A stretch of 8,932 nt of DNA from an uncultured Clostridia bacterium. Its GTDB lineage: Bacteria > Bacillota > Clostridia > Oscillospirales > Ruminococcaceae. Below the pieces are notes generated by a model, which did no database searches, was not told where the DNA came from, and was given only the letters and a program-made list of their open reading frames with translations. The translations under genes were made by a program, and so were the position numbers. Shown here in pieces: positions 5,696 through 8,932 of the stretch (position 1 is its first letter; each line of letters opens with the position of its first letter). Location: assembly GCA_946563605.1 (NCBI GenBank), contig CAMNVW010000048.1:1-8932 (forward strand). The letters are read 5' to 3'.

Positions 5696-6310
5696 ATGAG
5701 TAAACAGGCATGGTTGCTTAGACCCTATCCAAATGAGATAAAACGTCTGGACGAATTTAAATCCAATCATTTTGTTGCTATTGGTTGGCCTAATACCGGC
5801 AATCTGTCAGGGAAATCCCGAGAAGATATCAAGTCGCTTCTATCGGGTGAGCCCTACAACTATAACGGGCTTACTTTGGGGAATGCCTACGCAACAGTTG
5901 ACATCTTCGTGAACCGTATGAAAGAGGGGGATTATCTCCTGATTCCCGATGGGGATGACATTTACTTTGCCGTCATAGACAGCGGATATCTTTTTGACCC
6001 GTCAGTGGACTACCCTCACCAACGCCAAGTGAAAAATTTTACTGCCAGCCATTTAAGAAGCGAATTATCAAAACAGCTGCGTTCTTCTTTAAAGGTGCAC
6101 CGTACAACGGCTGATCTATCAAAACATTACGATGAGATTAAAGCAATCGCTGAAGGACGCCCGTTTGACAGCTGTGCGGCAGATGTGGCGGTATCTTATC
6201 CTCTTCGCCCCAATTATGTTGTCAACTTCACCATCCCCCAAAATATCACCAAAATTGAAGCCAAGCGGCTCAGTATGTACTTGGAATCGCTCTTCTTCCA
6301 AAATGACTAA
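5696..6310 (+). CDS. Stand-alone PUA/EVE-like domain protein, Mrr N-terminal type
   Basis: This 204-aa protein resembles the PUA-like (EVE/SRA-type fold) domain at the N-terminus of many Mrr-type restriction enzymes, thought to bind modified bases. Landmarks are AWLLRPYPNE (5-14), FVAIGWPNTGNLSGKSREDI (26-45), a helix around TVDIFVNRMKEGDYLLIPDG (68-87), IYFAVIDSGYLF (89-100), HQRQVKNF (108-115), and LRSSLKVHRTTADLSKHYDEI (128-148), the usual end of this domain. No nuclease PD-(D/E)xK motif follows. A short tail instead reads YPLRPNYVVNFTIP (168-181), then IEAKRLSMYLESL, a segment type that also ends other bacterial proteins. The ATG at 5696 has AAGGAGG 8 bases upstream (5681-5687). Codons are richer in A/T than in flanking genes, it has its own strong promoter and it sits beside a tRNA, which together suggest transfer. 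A role as modified-DNA reader or defence accessory is inference. Confidence 0.8.
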   Translation: MSKQAWLLRPYPNEIKRLDEFKSNHFVAIGWPNTGNLSGKSREDIKSLLSGEPYNYNGLTLGNAYATVDIFVNRMKEGDYLLIPDGDDIYFAVIDSGYLFDPSVDYPHQRQVKNFTASHLRSELSKQLRSSLKVHRTTADLSKHYDEIKAIAEGRPFDSCAADVAVSYPLRPNYVVNFTIPQNITKIEAKRLSMYLESLFFQND

Positions 6311-6315
6311 ATTTT

Positions 6316-6354
6316 AAAAAGGCGCCCCCCAAACCGTTCTGGTTTTGGGGGGCG
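6316..6354 (-). terminator. Terminator of the hxlR-Cof phosphatase operon
   Basis: A GC-rich hairpin has CGCCCCCCAAACC (6323-6335) pairing with GGTTTTGGGGGGCG (6341-6354) with one bulged T. On the minus strand it is followed by five T (6316-6320), so it terminates the operon read leftward. On the plus strand no T-run follows; it may still slow transcription leaving the PUA/EVE-like gene. Confidence 0.8.
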
Positions 6355-6391
6355 GTCTCATACCTAAATCATTCACCTGTTAAAGCAAGCT

Positions 6392-7252
6392 CTATTTTTC
6401 TTCCTGCCGGCTGTTCTCTTTGAGCAAAAAATGCAGCACGCAGTCGGGGTCGTCGTCCAAGACGTCCGTCGCAACCGCCTTCACTTCGTCCGGTGCTTCC
6501 GGCACAACGTAACAGCGGTCAGACGCGCACAGCATCGGCAGATCGTTGCGGTTGTCCCCAAAGGTCACCAGCTCCTGCGCACCCAACAGTTTCTTCAGCG
6601 CCATCGCCGCCGCACCTTTGCCTGCCTTGTCCGAACCAATGTCGATAAACCACTTGTTTTCGTCATACGGGCTGCGGTGCATCACTACCTGCACGCCTGG
6701 CATCTCCTTTGCCGCCTGATACGCCTGATTGATCTGCTCATAGCTGCCGCTGGAACCGATGTACAGGCACTCGCCCGACAAAATCTGTTCGCGCGTTCCG
6801 TCAATGATCGGCTCGTCGTACAAAAGACCGTTCTCCGGCTGGCGCGCCTTGTCCGTCCACAACTGGGAGCGATAGCCGTTTTGGTTAAAGGTAACGCCGC
6901 GGTGCTGGTCTTTAAAAAAGACGCAGGCTTTGTAGCGCAGCTGAAGCTGTTCAAAAATATCGCACAGCTCGCCGGTATACTGCTTCTCCAATGGGAAAAT
7001 ACAGATCTCTCGTCCTGTGTGATAATCATAGATTGCCGCACCGTTGTAGGCAATCACAGGCAGGGTAATGCCGCTTTCATCCGCCAAATCGTAGATGCCG
7101 TAGAGGTTTCTTCCCGAAGCAATCGTCACCGCCGCACCGGTTTGCAGCACCTGTCGGAACAGCTGCACCGTTTCCTCGCGCAGCGATGCCTCACCGCCGC
7201 GGTACAGCGTGCCGTCCACATCAGAAATATATAAAGTCTTGATATCGTTCAT
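6392..7252 (-). CDS. Cof-type HAD-IIB family phosphatase
   Basis: This 286-aa HAD hydrolase belongs to the Cof/YbiV class, cytosolic phosphatases of sugar phosphates or cofactors such as FMN or PLP. Motif I is ISDVDGTL (9-16; D11 and D13). TIASGR (43-48) carries the motif II serine. PVIAYNGAAIYD (65-76) is the usual family segment before the C2 cap. Motif III is a lysine near SDKAGKGAA (207-215), and motif IV is FGDNRNDLPML (231-241) with acidic D233 and D237. The ATG ending at 7252 has AAGGAGG 7 bases upstream, inside hxlR, and overlaps the hxlR stop as ATGA, so translation is coupled. Substrate is not predictable. Being downstream of an HxlR regulator and divergent to a flavoprotein gene leaves FMN-related dephosphorylation as a possibility, which is only inference. 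Confidence 0.92.
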   Translation of the reverse strand: MNDIKTLYISDVDGTLYRGGEASLREETVQLFRQVLQTGAAVTIASGRNLYGIYDLADESGITLPVIAYNGAAIYDYHTGREICIFPLEKQYTGELCDIFEQLQLRYKACVFFKDQHRGVTFNQNGYRSQLWTDKARQPENGLLYDEPIIDGTREQILSGECLYIGSSGSYEQINQAYQAAKEMPGVQVVMHRSPYDENKWFIDIGSDKAGKGAAAMALKKLLGAQELVTFGDNRNDLPMLCASDRCYVVPEAPDEVKAVATDVLDDDPDCVLHFLLKENSRQEEK

Positions 7253-7599
7253 TCTCTTTCCTCCTTTGCCGGTCTGTGTTCTTCGCCCCAGACACACATC
7301 GCATCCAGAATAGGGATCAGCGACTTTCCGCGCTCGGACAAGCTGTATTCCACCTTGGGGGGAATCTGCGGATACTCGGTGCGCACAATCAGGTCATCCG
7401 CTTCCAGTTCCTTCAGCGATAAGCTCAGTGTCTTGTGGGAAATCGTGCCGATATACCGTTTCAGCTCATTGTATCGAATCACTCCATACTCCGCCAGCCA
7501 ATACAGGATGATCAGCTTGTACTTGCCGTTGATCAGCGACATCGTATATCCAAATCCTGTCTGATCCAGCTTGCTGCCCTTTTCGATACAGTCCCTCAT
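7249..7599 (-). CDS. HxlR family winged-helix transcriptional regulator
   Basis: This 116-aa protein is a DNA-binding regulator of the HxlR/YodB family, which act as dimers on inverted repeats. The family core is visible: INGKYKLIILYWLAEYGVIRYNELKRYI (23-50), then ISHKTLSLSLKELEADDLIVRTEYPQIPPKVEYSLSERG (53-91) with the recognition helix and beta wing. A single N-terminal cysteine, C4, lies where thiol-sensing members such as B. subtilis YodB (Cys6) carry their redox cysteine. A second, C102, is near the C-terminus. The ATG ending at 7599 follows AAAGGAG. It diverges from the oxidoreductase gene at 7735, the classical arrangement for a repressor and its target, and overlaps the downstream HAD gene by 4 bases. 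Control by oxidants or electrophiles is inference from the family and the cysteine. Confidence 0.94.
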   Translation of the reverse strand: MRDCIEKGSKLDQTGFGYTMSLINGKYKLIILYWLAEYGVIRYNELKRYIGTISHKTLSLSLKELEADDLIVRTEYPQIPPKVEYSLSERGKSLIPILDAMCVWGEEHRPAKEERE

Positions 7600-7618
7600 G
7601 GTTCACACTCTCCTTTGG

Positions 7619-7631
7619 GTTAGTATCTAAC
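7619..7631. promoter_or_regulatory. Candidate operator proximal to hxlR
   Basis: GTTAG-TAT-CTAAC is a perfect 5-bp inverted repeat 20 bases before the hxlR start, inside its likely promoter or leader. It contains TAGTATC, found again at the second site, 7676-7682. It is a plausible autoregulatory site for the HxlR protein. Confidence 0.45.
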
Positions 7632-7645
7632 ATAAATGTGCGTAC

Positions 7646-7673
7646 TTGTTTTTTAGACTATGAACTATATAAT
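7646..7673 (+). promoter_or_regulatory. Promoter of the oxidoreductase gene
   Basis: TTGTTT (7646-7651) and a perfect TATAAT (7668-7673) are spaced by 16 bases. The start would lie near 7680, leaving a leader of about 55 bases with an AAAGGAGAG ribosome site. The -10 lies inside the inverted repeat at 7664-7679. Confidence 0.65.
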
Positions 7674-7679
7674 TATAGT
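7664..7679. promoter_or_regulatory. Candidate HxlR operator over the -10 of the oxidoreductase gene
   Basis: ACTATA (7664-7669) and TATAGT (7674-7679) form a perfect inverted repeat around TAAT, covering the whole -10. A dimeric repressor bound here would block the promoter. The right half continues as TAGTATC, matching the hxlR-proximal site 55 bases away. Confidence 0.5.
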
Positions 7680-7734
7680 ATCGGCACTCAAAAAAATCAA
7701 CACTCATCTTTTCAGAACAAAGGAGAGATTCATA

Positions 7735-8295
7735 ATGAGCAAAAAAATTGTCATTCTCAATGGAAGTCCGCGTCCAAACGGCAACACAGCTGCTCTGATC
7801 GAACAATTTGTAAAAGGAGCCGAACAAAGCGGCAGCACCATCACCCAGTTTGACCTGCAAAAAATGAACATTCACGGCTGTTTGGGCTGCTGCAAGGGCG
7901 GCAAGGATCCTTCCAGTCCATGTGTACAGAAAGATGATATGGACAAAATCTATCCTGCCTACAAAGAAGCCGATTTGGTAGTCCTTGCTTCCCCAATGTA
8001 TTACTGGGGCATTTCCGGTCAGCTGAAAACCGCCTTTGACCGCCTGTTTGCCGTCGCAGAATGTGACCCGCACTACGCAAACCCTGTGAAAGACTGCGTT
8101 CTGCTGATGGCGGCCGAGGGCGACACCGAAGAAAACTTTGAGCCTGTCCGCCACTTCTACCTCTCTCTTCTGCATCACCTTGGCTGGAAAGACTGCGGCA
8201 TTGTTTACGCCGGCGGCAATATGGCGGCTGGGGATATCCAGTCAAAACCAAAACAGCTCGAGCAAGCCTTTTCGTTGGGCGCGTCCATCCGGTAA
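7735..8295 (+). CDS. Flavodoxin-fold NAD(P)H-dependent oxidoreductase
   Basis: This 186-aa cytosolic flavoprotein belongs to the NADPH-dependent FMN reductase / iron-sulfur flavoprotein-like family. The FMN phosphate loop is LNGSPRPNGNT (8-18), and SPMYYWGISGQLKTAFDR (86-103) is the second flavin-binding loop. CLGCCKGGKDPSSPC (49-63) followed by DDMDKIY resembles the cysteine segment of iron-sulfur flavoproteins, but the spacing (C49, C52, C53, C63) is irregular, so a cluster is uncertain. The ATG at 7735 follows AAAGGAGAG; an upstream in-frame ATG at 7660 lies in the promoter. Divergence from hxlR suggests it is the main target of that regulator and works in quinone, nitro or azo compound detoxification, as AzoR1 does under YodB in Bacillus; this is inference. 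Reading continues in frame for 36 coding-like codons after the stop. Confidence 0.93.
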   Translation: MSKKIVILNGSPRPNGNTAALIEQFVKGAEQSGSTITQFDLQKMNIHGCLGCCKGGKDPSSPCVQKDDMDKIYPAYKEADLVVLASPMYYWGISGQLKTAFDRLFAVAECDPHYANPVKDCVLLMAAEGDTEENFEPVRHFYLSLLHHLGWKDCGIVYAGGNMAAGDIQSKPKQLEQAFSLGASIR

Positions 8296-8406
8296 CAATT
8301 TGCCATTCGAATAAAAAGGAAATACAACGTTTACGGCGATGCGGCAGGGGAAGGCTTGTTTGCCTGGAACGGTTACGCCAAGCTCGCCCGAGCCATCCGC
8401 GGTTAA
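8296..8406 (+). pseudogene. Coding-like remnant in frame after the oxidoreductase stop
   Basis: Directly after the TAA at 8293-8295 the same frame stays open for 36 codons, ending in TAA at 8404-8406. The last 27 or so residues look protein-like (YNVYGDAAGEGLFAWNG, then YAKLARAIRG) with G/C-rich third positions like neighbouring genes. There is no ATG or ribosome site. It may be the tail of a lost gene, or of an original longer reading frame cut by a stop. I do not recognise the family, and chance is not excluded. Confidence 0.3.
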
Positions 8407-8454
8407 TCCTTCTTTTTCGTTAGCGCCCAATAGATTTTTTCAATATCCTTTTCC

Positions 8455-8483
8455 TTGTAAATTTCTCACCTGTATGCTATCAT
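8455..8483 (+). promoter_or_regulatory. Promoter of the membrane protein gene
   Basis: TTGTAA (8455-8460) and TATCAT (8478-8483) are 17 bases apart, with an extended -10 TG at 8475-8476. The predicted start near 8490 gives a leader of about 38 bases. An inverted repeat brackets the -10. Confidence 0.55.
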
Positions 8484-8508
8484 GGTCGTATACGGGTGAG
8501 ATTTTTTT
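8464..8508 (+). terminator. Inverted repeat with T-run: terminator and/or operator
   Basis: TCTCACCTGTAT (8464-8475) pairs with ATACGGGTGAGA (8490-8501), 12 pairs with one G-T wobble and a 14-base loop, followed by seven T (8502-8508). For transcripts arriving from the oxidoreductase gene it has the form of a rho-independent terminator. The same arms bracket the -10 of the next gene's promoter, so it could also be a protein-binding operator. Confidence 0.6.
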
Positions 8509-8527
8509 CGTACAAGGAGGTATGATT

Positions 8528-8932
8528 ATGACCCGAAAACTTTCCAAATCCACCATCATTGTCCTTGCCGCCGCCCTTTTGTGGGGGATCTATCTTCTGA
8601 TTTTCCACAAACCGGTAACAGACATGATGACCTTTCTCTTTGGCGTTCCTTTTTCCTTTTTTCACAAGTGGTTTTTGTTACCGATGATAAACTTCTGGTT
8701 CTTTGCTGCGGTCATCTGTCTTTTGAAGGATTTCGGCGCCGTTACCGTCAACCTTGACCGGCGCAGGATTTTCTTGATTCCGGTTCTTGTGTTTTTCGTG
8801 CTGGAGCTGCTGCTTTGCGTGGACAATATTGGGGGAATTCCGTTTATACAAGGCTCTGTCGTTCGCCTGAATCTGGTTGTCTGGCTGAGCCAATCCCCTG
8901 TCTTTGGCTTGATGGGGATTCTTTTTGCACTG
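8528..8932 (+). CDS. Multi-pass membrane protein, C-terminus beyond the window
   Basis: The frame is open from an ATG at 8528 to the window end (135 codons, no stop reached). AAGGAGG (8514-8520) lies 7 bases upstream; a competing ATG at 8522 is too close to it. The product begins with a short basic stretch (MTRKLSK) and shows hydrophobic segments at about 8-26, 47-66, 80-97 and 112-135, separated by short polar loops such as NLDRRR (75-80). The basic N-terminus and the basic loop between the second and third segments place both on the cytoplasmic side. No motif of a known transporter or enzyme is visible, so function is unknown. The G/C- and T-rich codon use resembles most neighbours. The gene is not seen to continue any operon; it has its own promoter. 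Confidence 0.75.
   Translation, partial: MTRKLSKSTIIVLAAALLWGIYLLIFHKPVTDMMTFLFGVPFSFFHKWFLLPMINFWFFAAVICLLKDFGAVTVNLDRRRIFLIPVLVFFVLELLLCVDNIGGIPFIQGSVVRLNLVVWLSQSPVFGLMGILFAL

Noticed and set aside
6431..7234. Long plus-strand frame (267 aa) opposite the Cof phosphatase
   Set aside because: It is a shadow of a gene with complete HAD motifs, has no ribosome site and shows no domain.
7627..8178. Minus-strand 183-aa frame opposite the oxidoreductase
   Set aside because: It is a shadow of the flavoprotein gene and its promoter region; no ribosome site or known motif.
8339..8527. In-frame upstream extension of the membrane protein to an ATG at 8339
   Set aside because: It is open but has no ribosome site, runs through the predicted promoter and inverted repeat, and is proline/serine-rich; the ATG at 8528 has a strong AAGGAGG.

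Overview
The window looks like chromosomal DNA of an anaerobic, moderate-GC Firmicute, probably class Clostridia and perhaps Oscillospiraceae/Ruminococcaceae. The grounds are the class 1B dihydroorotate dehydrogenase pair (pyrK-pyrD), strong AGGAGG ribosome binding sites, TTGACA/TATAAT-like promoters, and the gene content (FliB-type methylase, HxlR regulator, Cof-type phosphatase). Genus cannot be fixed from the sequence alone. The window shows no insertion sequence, CRISPR array, rRNA or phage gene.

Layout, left to right. At 115-1212 (-) lies a Cys-rich FliB-like lysine N-methylase with its own promoter. At 1326-3749 (-) is an operon read right to left: pyrK, pyrD (8-bp overlap) and a histidine-phosphatase gene, closed by a strong terminator at 1300-1327. 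A divergent intergenic region (3750-4051) carries back-to-back promoters for this operon and for a 156-aa protein of unknown function at 4052-4522 (+). That gene converges, with a 13-bp overlap, on a YjjG-type pyrimidine nucleotidase gene at 4510-5214 (-). A tRNA-Arg(ACG) at 5377-5453 has a near-consensus promoter and its own terminator. An A/T-richer gene, 5696-6310 (+), also with a near-consensus promoter, encodes a stand-alone PUA/EVE-like domain related to the N-terminal domain of Mrr-type modification-dependent restriction enzymes. At 6392-7599 (-) an HxlR regulator and a Cof-type HAD phosphatase form a two-gene operon joined by an ATGA overlap and ended by a GC-rich terminator. Divergent from it is a flavodoxin-fold NAD(P)H-dependent oxidoreductase, 7735-8295 (+), with inverted repeats in the shared control region. 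After it come a coding-like remnant, a promoter/terminator-like inverted repeat, and the start of a multi-pass membrane protein that runs off the right edge.

How the genes work together. PyrK and PyrD form the NAD-linked enzyme for the fourth step of de novo UMP synthesis, and the nearby YjjG-type enzyme is expected to remove non-canonical pyrimidine nucleotides. The HxlR/oxidoreductase pair is a probable redox- or electrophile-responsive module, with a HAD phosphatase coupled to the regulator. The most accessory-looking element is the orphan PUA/EVE-like gene beside the tRNA. I see no clear multi-gene novel system. The best leads are that orphan reader-like gene, the Cys-rich methylase without flagellar neighbours, and several inverted repeats placed on promoters.
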